A stretch of 64,000 nt of DNA from Rhodospirillales bacterium (GCA_016712375.1 JADJRE010000015.1:1-64000); one strand, 5' to 3'; shown: positions 20,403-30,546, numbered from the stretch's first letter. The notes: a model not told the origin generated them from the letters alone. Numbers and translations: made by a program.

Positions 20403-21502
20403 GCACCATCGCCCCCCCGCCGCTGGCACTGCAGGCAGAGATCACCCATCGCTGCCCGATGCGCTGCGTCTACTGCTCCAACCCGCTCGCGCTGGAGCCG
20501 CGCAGCCGCGAACTCGACACCGCCGAGTGGTGCCGGGTACTGGACCAGGCGGCGACGCTGGGCTGCCTGCAGGTGCACTTCTCCGGCGGCGAGCCGACCG
20601 CCCGCTCCGATCTCGCCCAACTGGTGGCGCACGCGTCCGCCGCCGGGCTCTACACCAATCTGATCACCTCCGGGGTGATGCTAGACGAAGCCACTCTGGC
20701 CACGCTGGCGACCGCCGGCCTGGAGCACGCGCAGATCAGCTTCCAGGACGTCGAGGTGACGACCGGCGATCGCATCGGCGGCCTGAAGGGGGCGCACGCG
20801 CGCAAGCTCGGGGTCGCCCGAATGGTGGTTGAAGCCGGGCTGGCGCTGACCGTCAACGCGGTGGTCCACCGGCACAACGCCGACCGGGTCGCCGAGATGA
20901 TCGAGCTTGCGGTGGCCTTGCGCGCCAGCCGGATAGAGGTGGCACACGTCCAGTATTACGGGTGGGGCCTGAAGAACCGCGCGTCGCTCATGCCGACGCG
21001 CGCCCAACTGGAACACGCGAGCGCTGTCGTCGAGGCGGCGCGTGAGCGCCTGCGCGGCCGGCTGGTCATCGACTACGTCATCCCCGACTACTGGGCGCGT
21101 CTGCCGAAGGCCTGCATGGGCGGCTGGGGCCAGCGCTTTATTCTAATCGATCCGGCTGGCCGAGCGTTGCCTTGCCACGCCGCGACAACCATCCCCGGCA
21201 TGATCTTCGACAACGTCCGCGACCGGCCGTTGGACGAGATCTGGGCGCGCGGTGCGGCGTTCGAGCGGTTCCGCGGCACCGCCTGGATGCCGGAGCCGTG
21301 CACCTCGTGTGAGCGGCAGGAGATCGACTGGGGAGGATGCCGCTGCCAGGCGCTGGCTTTGACTGGCGACGCCGCCGCTACCGACCCGGTCTGCTGGAAG
21401 TCACCACAGCACCGGGCTGTCAGGGCACTCGCTCAAGCCGAGGCTATGGCGCCCGGGGACAGATTCGTCTACCGCGGCGCACCTCAGAAGGCACCGGTTT
21501 GA
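20399..21502 (+). CDS. pqqE: PqqE, radical SAM PQQ synthase
   Basis: This 367-residue enzyme crosslinks the Glu and Tyr of PqqA. The radical SAM cluster motif appears as HRCPMRCVYCS (CxxxCxxC) near residues 19-26. SAM-binding GGEP follows in HFSGGEPTARSDL. The C-terminal SPASM cysteines are seen in PCHAATT, EPCTSCERQEIDWGGCRCQAL and DPVCW. GTG 20399 overlaps pqqD. Length and motifs are complete, so the PQQ pathway (A-E) is intact here. Confidence 0.96.
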   Translation: MSTIAPPPLALQAEITHRCPMRCVYCSNPLALEPRSRELDTAEWCRVLDQAATLGCLQVHFSGGEPTARSDLAQLVAHASAAGLYTNLITSGVMLDEATLATLATAGLEHAQISFQDVEVTTGDRIGGLKGAHARKLGVARMVVEAGLALTVNAVVHRHNADRVAEMIELAVALRASRIEVAHVQYYGWGLKNRASLMPTRAQLEHASAVVEAARERLRGRLVIDYVIPDYWARLPKACMGGWGQRFILIDPAGRALPCHAATTIPGMIFDNVRDRPLDEIWARGAAFERFRGTAWMPEPCTSCERQEIDWGGCRCQALALTGDAAATDPVCWKSPQHRAVRALAQAEAMAPGDRFVYRGAPQKAPV

Positions 21503-21532
21503 GCGGCGGCGAGGCACAAGGGGAGGGCGAAG

Positions 21533-22183
21533 ATGTTTCGGGTGCTAATCGCCGACGACCATCCGCTGTTCCGCGCTGCCCTGCGCCAAGTGGTAGAGAC
21601 GATGTTCGGTGAGTATGATATCCTGGAAGCAAGTACTCTCCAGGAAGCCGAGCAAGCGGTACACGCCAGCCCAGACCTGGATCTTGACCTAATACTGCTC
21701 GATTTGCAGATGCCAGGCTCGACCGGCTTTTCCGGGCTGGTCTCCCTGCGCAATGCCTCGCCAGCGGTGCCAATCGTGGTCATCTCGGCGGCGAGCACAT
21801 CGGAGACGATGCGTAGCGCGCTCACGTACGGCGCCGCCGGCTTCATCCCAAAGTCGTTCTCCAAGGACCAGATTGGCGAGGCGGTGGGGCGGGTGCTCAG
21901 CGGCGAGGTGTTTCTGCCGGGAGACGCACTCGCTGGCGAATGCCGCCTTGATCGTGCTCCGCCCGACCGACTGCGCGAGCGAATTTCCGCGCTGACGCAA
22001 GGCGAATTGCGGGTGTTGGACCTTCTGGCAAAGGGAAAATCAAACAAGATCATAGCTTACGAACTGGGCATAAAGGAATCGACGGTGAAAGCACATATCA
22101 CCGCCATCCTGCGTAAGCTGCATGTCCATAGCCGTACCCAAGCCGTTATCGCCGCGAGGGAGTTGAGTTTTTCAACGAGATAG
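21533..22183 (+). CDS. LuxR/NarL-type response regulator (AgmR/ErbR-like)
   Basis: The 216-residue protein joins a receiver domain to a DNA-binding domain. In the receiver, VLIADDHPLFR gives the acidic pocket, the phosphoacceptor Asp is in LILLDLQMPG, and the conserved Lys is in AAGFIPKS. The LuxR helix-turn-helix is LTQGELRVLDLLAKGKSNKIIAYELGIKESTVKAH. Relatives called AgmR, ErbR or ExaE control PQQ ethanol dehydrogenase genes. The position 30 bp after pqqE behind GGGAGG supports such a role here. No histidine kinase lies nearby. Confidence 0.88.
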   Translation: MFRVLIADDHPLFRAALRQVVETMFGEYDILEASTLQEAEQAVHASPDLDLDLILLDLQMPGSTGFSGLVSLRNASPAVPIVVISAASTSETMRSALTYGAAGFIPKSFSKDQIGEAVGRVLSGEVFLPGDALAGECRLDRAPPDRLRERISALTQGELRVLDLLAKGKSNKIIAYELGIKESTVKAHITAILRKLHVHSRTQAVIAARELSFSTR

Positions 22184-22224
22184 CCATGTTCGACATCTGG
22201 CGCTAAAGCTGCTGCGAAAAGCAT

Positions 22225-23043
22225 ATGAATTCTATGCAGTCCGTTGTTGGGTTGCTGTCTGCACTGCTGGTTCTCCTCGCAGGGGTCTCCCGGGCCGACG
22301 TCGTTCCGGATGTCTATCGTGGGGAGGCAATTGTAACCGGAAAGGAGAACTTGGAGGAACGGCAGCGGGGATTTCGTGAGGCCTTCGCCGACGCGATAGT
22401 GAAGGTATCCGCCGACGCCCGTTTGGCATGTGACCCGCGCCTCGCCCCGGCGTTGGCCGAACCGCAGCGCTTCGTCGTCAACTTCGAGTATGAGGACAGG
22501 TTAGCTAAGAAGAAACTCATGGACGAGCAGGGAACCCGGGAGCGCAGCTACATTCTCCGGGTCGATTTTGACCCTGCCGCTGTTGACAGGCTGCTCACTG
22601 TCCTCAACGCGCGGCCCTGGCCGGCCGATCGGCCTCGCCTCCTGGTCCTGCTGGCCGTGCGGGACACTATGGGTACCTACCTGCTGGGTACGGACAGCAC
22701 CCGCGGCTGGGGGCAACGTGAAGCACTGGCGGCGATTTCCCGGCGGCGTGGTGTGCCGGCAGTGCTGCCGCACACCGACCTCCCTGAGCAAGGAGGCGTT
22801 GGGCTGGCGGAGGCGGAACACTCGGACAGGGCGGCGATTGCCCAGATCGCTGCTTCATATAAAGCTTCGGCGGTGCTTCAAGGCCGAATGGTCCTACGCG
22901 AAGACGGGCTGTGGGATACAAGCTGGACATTTCAGGATGACAAGGAAGCCGGAGGCGCTTGGCGCAGCGACGGAACCACCTTCGATAAGTCGATTGCTGC
23001 TGGCATCGAAGGCTCGGCATTACGGCTGGCTAGGAAAGAATAG
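22225..23043 (+). CDS. DUF2066 exported protein
   Basis: The 272-residue protein has a signal peptide (about 1-24, to SRAD) and the DUF2066 layout. It includes GKENLEERQRGFREAFADAIVKVSAD near the start, a middle YILRVDFDPAAVDRLL, and a second domain with RLLVLLAVRD. The function is unknown. It follows the response regulator by 41 bp on the same strand but is not obviously tied to the PQQ system. Another in-frame ATG three codons later is possible. Confidence 0.75.
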   Translation: MNSMQSVVGLLSALLVLLAGVSRADVVPDVYRGEAIVTGKENLEERQRGFREAFADAIVKVSADARLACDPRLAPALAEPQRFVVNFEYEDRLAKKKLMDEQGTRERSYILRVDFDPAAVDRLLTVLNARPWPADRPRLLVLLAVRDTMGTYLLGTDSTRGWGQREALAAISRRRGVPAVLPHTDLPEQGGVGLAEAEHSDRAAIAQIAASYKASAVLQGRMVLREDGLWDTSWTFQDDKEAGGAWRSDGTTFDKSIAAGIEGSALRLARKE

Positions 23044-23064
23044 CTGCTACAAGAAGAACAAGCG

Positions 23065-25810
23065 TTAAATTGTGCCGAAATGTTTCAGTTCGGTCAACGG
23101 CTTCCCCGGCTGCAGATCAAGGTCCACCTCCATGATGTCGTCATCCTGCACCCGTCGGCTGGTGAAGCCCAGGCGATGTACCATATCCAGCATTTTTCGG
23201 TTGTCCGACAGCACCAAGCCAACGATGCGGCGGGTGCCGCGGGACGTTGAGTAGCGAATAATTTTGTCCATCAGCTTCCAGCCTAGCCGCTGGCCCTTCA
23301 TATCGGAGCGAACGAGAACTGCGTATTCCGCTTTGTCGTTGTGCAAATCGGTGAAGGTGCGGACGACGCCAAGCGTTTCTGTGCCGGCACCGTTTGGCTT
23401 TTGAGCAACAGCTACGAACGCCATCTCCCGGTCGTAATCAATCTGCGTCAGTCGAGCCATTTCGGCGTGCGGCAATCTTCGGATAAGGTGAAAGAAGCGA
23501 AGCCTCAGGTCATCGGGCGAACACTGAGCGAGGAAATCGTGATGTGACGGCTCGTCCTCCGGACGTATCGGCCGGAGCAGTACCAGACGACCGTTGGGAA
23601 GCCGGAATTCTTCTTCCAGCTCCTTCGGGTACGGGCGTATCGCCAAGCGGCGCTCCGACGCTTCCGTCGGCGGTGCAATCAGGATTTGTGCATCGAGCGC
23701 AAAAACGCCCTGCTCATCGATCAGCAGCGGATTTATCTCAAGAGCCGCAACCTCTGGCATTTCGACAATCATCTGCGAGACCTGGGTCAGCGCCAAGCAG
23801 AGCGCCTCCACATTTGACGCTGGGCAATCACCATAACCCTGCAGCAGTCGAGATATGCGGGTTCTGGAAATCAACTCTCGCGCCAGGCTGGTATTGAGCG
23901 GAGGCAACGCTACAGCCCGGTCGCCAATCACATCCGCCGCTAACCCGCCGTGGCCGAAGGTGATCACAGGACCGAAAATTGGATCTTCAGCAACGCGGAT
24001 CATCACCTCGTGGGTGCCGGGAAAGCGAGCCATACGCTCGACAATAAGCGTTTGCACGCCACCTCGGCGATCGCCGCCAGGGCTAGAAAGCATCTGCTCC
24101 GCTGCCCGATGCACATCTGCCGGGCTTTCCAGGCAAAGATCGATGCCGCCACTGCTTTCACCGGCATCGACCCGTGCGACCGCGGCACGTGAGGCTCCGC
24201 GCATCGCCACTGGAAAACCCATTTTCTTGGCGATGGCTACAGCATCGCTCGCAGTGCGGGCCGTACGTGCCTGTGCCGAAGGGATGCCGTAGGCAGCGAG
24301 CAGCGACATTGCTTCGCGCCCGGCGAGGAAGTTCCGGCCACCGGTGAGGTACTCATCGACCATCAACCGGGCTGCGTCAGAGGCCGGGGTGAAGTTGTCC
24401 GGTGCGGACGTCGGCGTCTCGATCAGCATCTCTTGGTTTCGCCGATAGCGGATCATGTGCAAAAAGGCATCCACTGCTTGGTTTGGCGTGTCGAATGTTG
24501 GAATTTTGGCGTTGGCGAAAAGATGACGAGCCTCGGCGACACGGGCGCCGCCCATCCAACTGGTCAGGACCGAGCCTTTCTTTTCTTTATTCGCCTGAAT
24601 CACAGCTTCCGCCGCCTTGCTGCTGCTTACGGCTGCCGAAGGAGCGTGAAGCACCATAACCGCATCGACCTCGCTGTCGCCGATCAGCGTTCGGACCACA
24701 GCCCCATAGCGCTCTGGCGGTGTGTCTTCGTCGAAGTTGACAGGATTGAGCCGCGCTCGGCCAGGCGGCAGGAGTTTGTCCAGGGCCGCAACGGTCGGTT
24801 CGCTCAACCGAGCTAACCGACCGCCGTTGAGCATTAGTGAATCGACTGCCATTACCCCCATGCCGCGACCGTTGCTGAGGATGGCTAATCGTTCGCCCCG
24901 CAGCGGTTTGGCGCGGGCCAAAGTCTCGACCGCGGCAAACAGTTCATTGAACCCGTGAACCCGCAGCATGCCCGCGCGTCTGATGGCAGCGTCGTAAACG
25001 CCCCCCCGCTCCGTCGGCACCATCGGCGGCGACATCGCCAAACGCAGCCATCTGCCCTTCCGCCGTTCGACCCGATTTGATTACTAAAATAGGTTTGTTG
25101 CGGCTAGCGCCCCGACCGGCCGACATAAAGGTCCGGCCATTCTGAATGGATTCAATGTAGAGCAGGATGGCGCGCGTCATTGCGTCGTTGCCGAGGTAGT
25201 CAACGACATCGCCAAAGCAGATGTCTGCAGTCTCTCCCAGCGAAACGAAGTGCGAAAAACCGATGTCGCGCTCGCAAGCCCAATCGAGAACGGCGGTGCA
25301 TACGGTGGATGACTGCGATACGAAGGCGACCCCTCCGGGCATCGCCGAAATGTGGGATGTGCTGGCGTTGAGCCCGATACCGGGGACAATGACGCCAAGA
25401 CAATCAGGTCCCAGCAGGCGAACACCGCTTCGTTGCGCCTCCTGTCGTAACAGTGTTGCAATTGTGCCGAGGCCAGTCGGCCGGCCGTCTGCCTTTTTGC
25501 CCGTATGGTGGGATAACAGGATGGCCGCCCGCGTACCTCTATTACCTAGGGCACGGATCGTTTCCACAGATTCAAACGGAGGCGTGCAGACCACCGCAAG
25601 ATCGGGGGTTATCGGCAGATCCTCAATCCTCGGATAGGACAGGACGCCGGCGATGGCGCGGTCACTGCCCACTGGCAGTATCGGACCCTCAAAACCTCCA
25701 TGAAGCAGATTGTGCATCGCCACCTGGCCGGCCGCGCCTTCGCGATTGCTGGCGCCGACGACGGCCACTGAGCGAGGGTAGAACAGCTTGTCGAGATTCA
25801 ATATCGGCAT
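23065..25810 (-). CDS. ADP-forming acyl-CoA synthetase-like / GNAT fusion (PatZ-like; frameshifted)
   Basis: Three parts are visible. The N-terminus is a CoA-binding domain (FYPRSVAVVGASNREGAAGQ) with a succinyl-CoA-synthetase-like domain (LLGPDCLGVIVPG, GGVAFVSQSS, FVSLGETADICFGDVVDYLG). An ATP-grasp beta-like domain follows (GFPVAMRGAS, PIFGPVITFGHGGLAADVI, ALEINPLLID). The C-terminal GNAT acetyltransferase has FHLIRR, DMKGQRLGWKLMDKII and GLVLSDNRKMLDMVHRLGF. Such proteins (PatZ/Pat type) acetylate lysines, often on acetyl-CoA synthetase. The frame changes at about 25020-25045, where one base is off; the restored protein has about 910 residues. It is on the opposite strand to DUF2066. Confidence 0.85.
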
Positions 25811-26319
25811 AGGGAATGCAATCAGGTCTAGTGTTACTTGCCCGGCGGCGATACTTAGCGACGCCGCACATCTCCAGCCCGCCTCCCGGCGCCGTTCATC
25901 ATTCGGCGCTACCTTAGAAACTATGGTAAACTAACCCTGGCTTCAGGCAATCGCTAATGATGCAACGCACAATCGCATCAGACTGCGGCATCAGACAACA
26001 CATCGCGGCTTTTTGGAGCAACGTGCCGTCTGCAGATCGGCTCGACACAGCAAAAGCGGCGACTTCTCCGCAGTTCCGTCCCGGGAAGATTAAATGGACA
26101 AAAAACAGCCCGCGTCGCCGGTGCCTGCACATTTCAGCCGGCTTCTCGGAAGCCCCCGCTTCTAGATCTTCGCGCGAGAATCTTTCGCAGATCAGGCAAG
26201 CAGTCCATCGGACCGGGCTGATACAAGCCTATCAGTGGGGGCATGAGCGCCTGACCTTGCTTGCCGTTCTGATCGCCCCCGTATAAAACCGGAGGGCACA
26301 TTGCGGCATCGGGGAGGAC
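25811..26319. other. Intergenic, about 500 bp, no gene supported
   Basis: Short open frames exist on both strands, but none has a plausible ribosome site, family motif or codon pattern. The base composition is slightly less GC-rich than the neighbours. The promoter of the synthetase gene (minus) and that of the DUF1289 gene (plus) should both lie here. Confidence 0.45.
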
Positions 26320-26577
26320 GTGTTGGCCAGGCAAGAAGGAGAGGGAACAATAGCAAATGAAGCGGTGTGTTCGCCATGTATTGGTGTATGCAAACTTGAC
26401 GCGGACACCTTGATCTGCGACGGCTGCTTACGCAGCGCCGAAGAGATCGGGCTATGGCGAGACGCTGACAACCGTCTGCGATTGTTTATTCTTGATCGGG
26501 TGGCCGAAAGACGAAATGCTGAGCCCGAACCTCCCCGTAGCTCCTACCGAGTGGCTGAGAACGAACGCCAACGATAA
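26320..26577 (+). CDS. DUF1289 cysteine-rich small protein
   Basis: The 85-residue protein has the DUF1289 pattern CSPCIGVCKLDADTLICDGCLRS, with five cysteines in CxxCxxxC and CxxC arrangement, likely a metal or iron-sulfur site. It continues with EEIGLWRDAD. Family members are common in proteobacteria and have no firmly assigned role. The start GTG 26320 directly follows GGGGAGGA; TTG 26323 is an alternative. No operon partner is apparent. Confidence 0.8.
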   Translation: MLARQEGEGTIANEAVCSPCIGVCKLDADTLICDGCLRSAEEIGLWRDADNRLRLFILDRVAERRNAEPEPPRSSYRVAENERQR

Positions 26578-26665
26578 TCGGGACGGTGGACGGGGTGTTT
26601 TCCGCAAACGCCCTTTTCCAGGAGACCGGAGGATCACCGCGGTAACCCTCCGGGTAAAATGCCGC

Positions 26666-27016
26666 TCAGGCTTTGCTCTTCCCTCGCACAGGCGTTTTGC
26701 GTGGCGGGGATGCTGGCTCCGGCGCAGAGCCCGTCTTCGATGATTCGACCGCGCTCTGTCTGGGCTCAGCGCCTGCTCTTGGCGCCTCAACGGCAACCGC
26801 TTTCGCTGCAGCCGGCGGCTTGGGTTGCGCCTTTGGCTGGTTCGACAGCACATGGCTGGTTGCGGCCTGCAGAGTTGTAAGGATCTCCTGTTCCGCCTTT
26901 AGCCAGTAATCCATCGCCATTCCTTGCTGGCGCCCGGCAGATTCCCACATCAAGTAGGCTAGTTCGTTGATTCGGGATTGCATATTTTCAGTCATTTGCT
27001 GGAGCTTGTTGCTCAT
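26666..27016 (-). CDS. DUF2934-domain protein with Pro/Ala-rich tail
   Basis: The first 50 residues contain the DUF2934 pattern INELAYLMWESAGRQQGMAMDYWLKAEQE. The remaining 60 or so residues are rich in Pro, Ala and Lys and probably disordered. DUF2934 proteins are small, cytoplasmic and of unknown function. The gene is divergent from the 72-residue gene at 27165. Confidence 0.7.
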   Translation of the reverse strand: MSNKLQQMTENMQSRINELAYLMWESAGRQQGMAMDYWLKAEQEILTTLQAATSHVLSNQPKAQPKPPAAAKAVAVEAPRAGAEPRQSAVESSKTGSAPEPASPPRKTPVRGKSKA

Positions 27017-27164
27017 CTGGCGAGCCCCCGGTGGACAAGAACAAGAACGTTCCTTAATCTAACAGCGTATGATGGTTGTGCACCAGAAAATGCGTGGAGC
27101 CTCTGCTTCTCCTCTAACGGGCCCGCGCAAGACCTCTAGGCGGCACAAGGGAGATGGGTGGCTG

Positions 27165-27383
27165 ATGAAACGGCGCCACGCGGTCAAATGGATCCAGCCT
27201 GATGGAAAGATAATTTCATGCGAGGAAAAGCTTAAGGTTCTGGACGAAAATCTGACCGAGATTCGTCAAATGTGTCAGGATGCGTTCGAAGACGCTCTTC
27301 TTCTGGGGTGCGACGAATCACAGATTAAGGCAGTATTGCTCGCGACCATCAACACCCTGCACAACCCGCATCTCAAGAAGTAA
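27165..27383 (+). CDS. Small conserved-looking protein, unknown
   Basis: The 72-residue protein is acidic and helical: after MKRRHAVKWIQPDGKIISC comes EEKLKVLDENLTEIRQMCQD and FEDALLLGCDESQIKAVLL. It has no signal or membrane segment. The first part resembles a short beta-hairpin. It reads like a conserved small alphaproteobacterial protein, but I cannot name a family. ATG 27165 is preferred over an in-frame start near 27069 because the upstream codons look non-coding and GGGAG lies about 12 bases before it. Confidence 0.6.
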   Translation: MKRRHAVKWIQPDGKIISCEEKLKVLDENLTEIRQMCQDAFEDALLLGCDESQIKAVLLATINTLHNPHLKK

Positions 27384-27552
27384 CGCTGGCTGGCCCGCGG
27401 CATTTCTCGATATAGAACACGGCGAATCAGTGAACCACGGCGGTTGACGGCAACGTTCGTGATCCATAGTTTCAGATAGGTCGTGACCCGCTCCCCATCT
27501 TCCCACCATTAATTCTAGAGTCCCGCCGCTGGTTGCATCCTCGTCGTCTTTG

Positions 27553-27681
27553 AAGCGACGGGGCGGGGCGCGGAGTCGCCGACGAGCCGCCCTGTGGCGC
27601 GCCGTCGGCGACATCTGCGCCCCCTATCCCCGCGACGAATGCCGAAACTACCTCACCGCCGCAGGCTATGCGTCAGATTAA
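27553..27681 (+). mobile_element. Remnant of an IS630-type transposase C-terminus
   Basis: Reading towards TAA 27679-27681 gives ALWRAVGDICAPYPRDECRN and then YLTAAGYASD. This pattern (LW..IG.....P.EC.NYF..AGY) resembles the end of IS630-family transposases. No catalytic DDE region, terminal inverted repeats or upstream continuation is present, so it can only be a decayed fragment. The surrounding 650 bp has no other gene I can support. Confidence 0.5.
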
Positions 27682-28034
27682 AGGCTCGAGCGGGTGGGGA
27701 TATCGTGACTTGGGATATTATCAACCCCTTCAAGCCGGCCTTCAAGCATCACATCAACATCGGAACTTCGACTTGAATGTATGCGCAAAGCAGCAGGATG
27801 AAACCGCGAATGCCCAAACGTTGGCGACCTGTCGGCCGAACGGATTATCTTCATTGGTGCCCATGACAGCCCAGTCGGGACGCCGTTTCTCGTCGTGAGC
27901 AACGCCACGAGCGGGAGCGCCACGATCTTTCTGATCGAAAGAACTGGCGGCCATTCAGAGCGACCGGGCGCGGCAGCGGCGATGGTTCGGCCATGGGGAA
28001 ATGCCGTCGGTCGCGGCGGGCGAGCCGCTCAAAG
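27682..28034. other. Intergenic, no gene seen
   Basis: This 350-bp stretch between the transposase remnant and the serine palmitoyltransferase stop has only short frames of poor composition. It may hold the 3' end of the sphingolipid transcript, but no clear terminator hairpin with a T-tract is visible. Confidence 0.4.
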
Positions 28035-29243
28035 TCAGGCGACGACCCGCGACTGTTCTTCCAGCAACTCCTCGGCGAGTTGAGCGAACCGACGGCAGAC
28101 TTCGTCGATCTGCTCCGACGTATGGGCGGCGGAGACGCTGCACCGCAGGAGACACAGCCCGTTAGGGGTGCCGGGCGGCACCGCCAAGTTCACGTAGACG
28201 CCCAGTTCCAATAAGCGGTTCCAAGCGACGAAGCACAACTCTTCGCTTGGCATCCGCAAAGCAATCACCGGGCTATACTGCGAGCAGATGTCGTAGCCCA
28301 GCGCAGCCAGGCCATCGTACAACCGTTTTGCGTTCTTCCAGAGCCGGCGGCGCAGCTTCGGTTTCCGCTGGATGACGCCGATCGCTTCGGACACCGACGC
28401 GACGGTCGCCGGCGATGCGGAGGCTGTATACATGTAGGGACGCGCACAAAAACGCAGCATGTCGAACTTCGGGTGGCTGGATGCGCCGAACCCGCCGACG
28501 CCTCCGAGACTCTTGCTGAATGTGCCGACAACGAAATCGATGTCGTCCTCCACGTCCATTTCCTCGCCTGCACCACGGCCATGGGCGCCCATCACGCCGA
28601 GCGAATGGGCTTCATCGACCAACAGGAAGGCCCCGTGCCGGCGCTTCACCTCGACGAACTCGCGCAAAGGAGCGGTGTCGCCGACCATGCTATAAATGCC
28701 CTCGACGATGATGAGCTTGCACGCACCCTGACCATTGTGGCGGGTTAGCCGGCGGTCAAGGTCCGCCGGGTCGTTGTGTTTGAACCGGATGATCGTCGAA
28801 CCGCTGAGCCGGCAGCCGTCATAGATGCTGGCGTGACTATCAGCATCGACGAAAATGGTGTCGTGCGCACCGGCAAGGCCGGAGATCATTCCCAAATTGG
28901 CTTGATATCCGGTCGGGAACACCATCGCCGAGCGGCGACCTAGAAAACCGGCGATGATGTGTTCAAGTTCGAGGTGCGTTCCGTAGGTGCCATTGGCGAT
29001 GCGCGAGCCGGTTGTCCCGGTCCCTTTTGTCTCGATTGCTCGGATCGCGGCTGCCCTGCACTGCTTGTGAAAAGTCAGGCCGAGGTAGTTGTTGGTGCCG
29101 ATCAGGATCGTCCGACGTCCATTCACTTTCGCTTCCGTGGTCGAATAGAGCCGGCCCATTCGCACGCCAAAGGGATCCGTACCCATCTTCAGCACACGTT
29201 CATGGCGCTTCATCTGCATGCTGTACTTGTCGAAAATATCCAT
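28035..29243 (-). CDS. spt: Serine palmitoyltransferase
   Basis: This PLP enzyme condenses L-serine with a long-chain acyl thioester to 3-ketosphinganine, the first committed sphingolipid step. The 402-residue protein is an alpha-oxoamine synthase. The PLP lysine lies in GTFSKSLGGVGGFGA, a form typical of serine palmitoyltransferases and not of KBL or ALAS. Other landmarks are NNYLGLTFH, GTGTTGSRIANGTYGTHLELE and LVDEAHSLGVMGAHGRG. It is the last gene of a minus-strand run acyl-AMP ligase, ceramide reductase, acyl carrier protein, spt, the same functional set as in Caulobacter crescentus. Confidence 0.93.
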   Translation of the reverse strand: MDIFDKYSMQMKRHERVLKMGTDPFGVRMGRLYSTTEAKVNGRRTILIGTNNYLGLTFHKQCRAAAIRAIETKGTGTTGSRIANGTYGTHLELEHIIAGFLGRRSAMVFPTGYQANLGMISGLAGAHDTIFVDADSHASIYDGCRLSGSTIIRFKHNDPADLDRRLTRHNGQGACKLIIVEGIYSMVGDTAPLREFVEVKRRHGAFLLVDEAHSLGVMGAHGRGAGEEMDVEDDIDFVVGTFSKSLGGVGGFGASSHPKFDMLRFCARPYMYTASASPATVASVSEAIGVIQRKPKLRRRLWKNAKRLYDGLAALGYDICSQYSPVIALRMPSEELCFVAWNRLLELGVYVNLAVPPGTPNGLCLLRCSVSAAHTSEQIDEVCRRFAQLAEELLEEQSRVVA

Positions 29244-29245
29244 TC

Positions 29246-29494
29246 TTATTGGCCCATTCTGTCCTGCACGAGTTTGGCCAAGTCGTCGACCTTCTCGACA
29301 TCGAAAAGTAAATTAATTGGAATATCGATGCCAAATTTCTCTTCGATCTCCATCACCAGATCCATGATCTCTACGGAGGCGACATTCAGATCAGCTGAAA
29401 GTGCGGTCGGTCCCGTTAGTTCAACCCCTTCTTTATTGTACCTCTGAAGCAGAGCACACAGATCAGAGATGATATGTACGGAATCTGTTGCCAT
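29246..29494 (-). CDS. acpR: Sphingolipid acyl carrier protein (AcpR-like)
   Basis: The 82-residue acyl carrier protein probably delivers the acyl chain to serine palmitoyltransferase. The phosphopantetheine serine lies in NVASVEIMDLVMEIEEKFGI, where the usual DSL is ASV; the serine is kept. It lies 2 bp upstream of spt. ATG 29494 is chosen because MATDSVHIISDL matches a carrier-protein start; a longer frame upstream would run into the next gene. It is not the house-keeping AcpP, which has the DSLDTVE motif. Confidence 0.85.
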   Translation of the reverse strand: MATDSVHIISDLCALLQRYNKEGVELTGPTALSADLNVASVEIMDLVMEIEEKFGIDIPINLLFDVEKVDDLAKLVQDRMGQ

Positions 29495-29556
29495 AAGTGT
29501 GATTGACCCCGGATTAAAGAAGCAACGGTGAGATGCCGTATGCTCCAGGTTTACGC

Positions 29557-30546
29557 TCAAATCCAACCGCTACGGGTATACCATGACCACGTTCGCGCGA
29601 ATCCTTCGGAGAACTGCACACGCGGTTGCCAGCATGTGCATGCTGCCGGCGGCGTCAGTCGGCAAACCCAATCCCGGTGGAACAACTCCCGCAGTTTGTC
29701 GGTGCTGACCGTCGGCACCGATCCGGCGAGGCGCATCACCGCCTCGTAGGCCTTCACCGGCCCCCACAGCAGCCCGGCGGGCAGATAGCATGTTCGAACC
29801 GATCGGCGCAGATGCCGCCCCGCCACGGCCACCAGATCGGCCCAGCGATAGCCACCGGCCTGCCCGTCATCCGGCTCGATGATTTGGCCGCCCCACGACG
29901 GTTTCCGTAAGAGGGCGCTGGCCAGCTCCGCTAGATCCTCGACGTAGATCAGCGAGAAACGCGCATCGCTTCGCCCCGGCAACAGCGCGAGGCGGCTGCC
30001 GAGGGTGCGGAACAGCCCCAGCGTCGTCAGGTCTCCCGGACCGTACACGGCCGGCGGGCGAACGATGCAGAGATCGCGAGCGGTAGTATTCGCGTCGGCG
30101 AGAGCGATAGTCTCTCCCGCCCGTTTGCTCGCGGCATAGGCGGACAGGGAGGGTTCGCGGGCCGCCAGTGACGACATCAGGATCAGCCGTGATGGCTGAG
30201 CGACCTGCGCCATTGCCGCCAACAGCCGTTCGGTCCCCGCCGCATTGACCGTGTGAAAGGCCTCTGCGGTGCGCGCCTTGATCGCGCCGGCACAATGGAT
30301 GACGAAGCCGGCGCCGGCGACCAGCCGCCGTAGGCTCGCCTCGTCTTCGAGCGCACCGGTCACCAGATCGATACCCTCGGCCGCCAGTGCGGCATCGGGC
30401 CGCCGCACCAGCGCACGAACTGACCAACCGTCACGGCGGACCGCCGCGGCGATCGTCCGGCCAATGAAACCGGTTGCGCCGGTGATGACCACCAGCTGCT
30501 GGGCGCGTGTTTCCAACGGCGCAGGAGTCGTCATCGCTACGCTCAC
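29557..30546 (-). CDS. cerR: NAD(P)-dependent epimerase/dehydratase, ceramide reductase-like (CerR)
   Basis: The 329-residue extended short-chain dehydrogenase has the nucleotide-binding motif VVITGATGFIGRTIA near residues 18-32 and catalytic YAASKRAGE. RPPAVYGPGD and the C-terminal WQPRVQFSEGFARTWSWY follow. In Caulobacter the matching gene reduces the 3-keto group, in that case on the ceramide. The start overlaps the acyl-AMP ligase stop (ATGA), placing it second in the operon. The assignment rests on the neighbours. Confidence 0.82.
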   Translation of the reverse strand: MSVAMTTPAPLETRAQQLVVITGATGFIGRTIAAAVRRDGWSVRALVRRPDAALAAEGIDLVTGALEDEASLRRLVAGAGFVIHCAGAIKARTAEAFHTVNAAGTERLLAAMAQVAQPSRLILMSSLAAREPSLSAYAASKRAGETIALADANTTARDLCIVRPPAVYGPGDLTTLGLFRTLGSRLALLPGRSDARFSLIYVEDLAELASALLRKPSWGGQIIEPDDGQAGGYRWADLVAVAGRHLRRSVRTCYLPAGLLWGPVKAYEAVMRLAGSVPTVSTDKLRELFHRDWVCRLTPPAACTCWQPRVQFSEGFARTWSWYTRSGWI

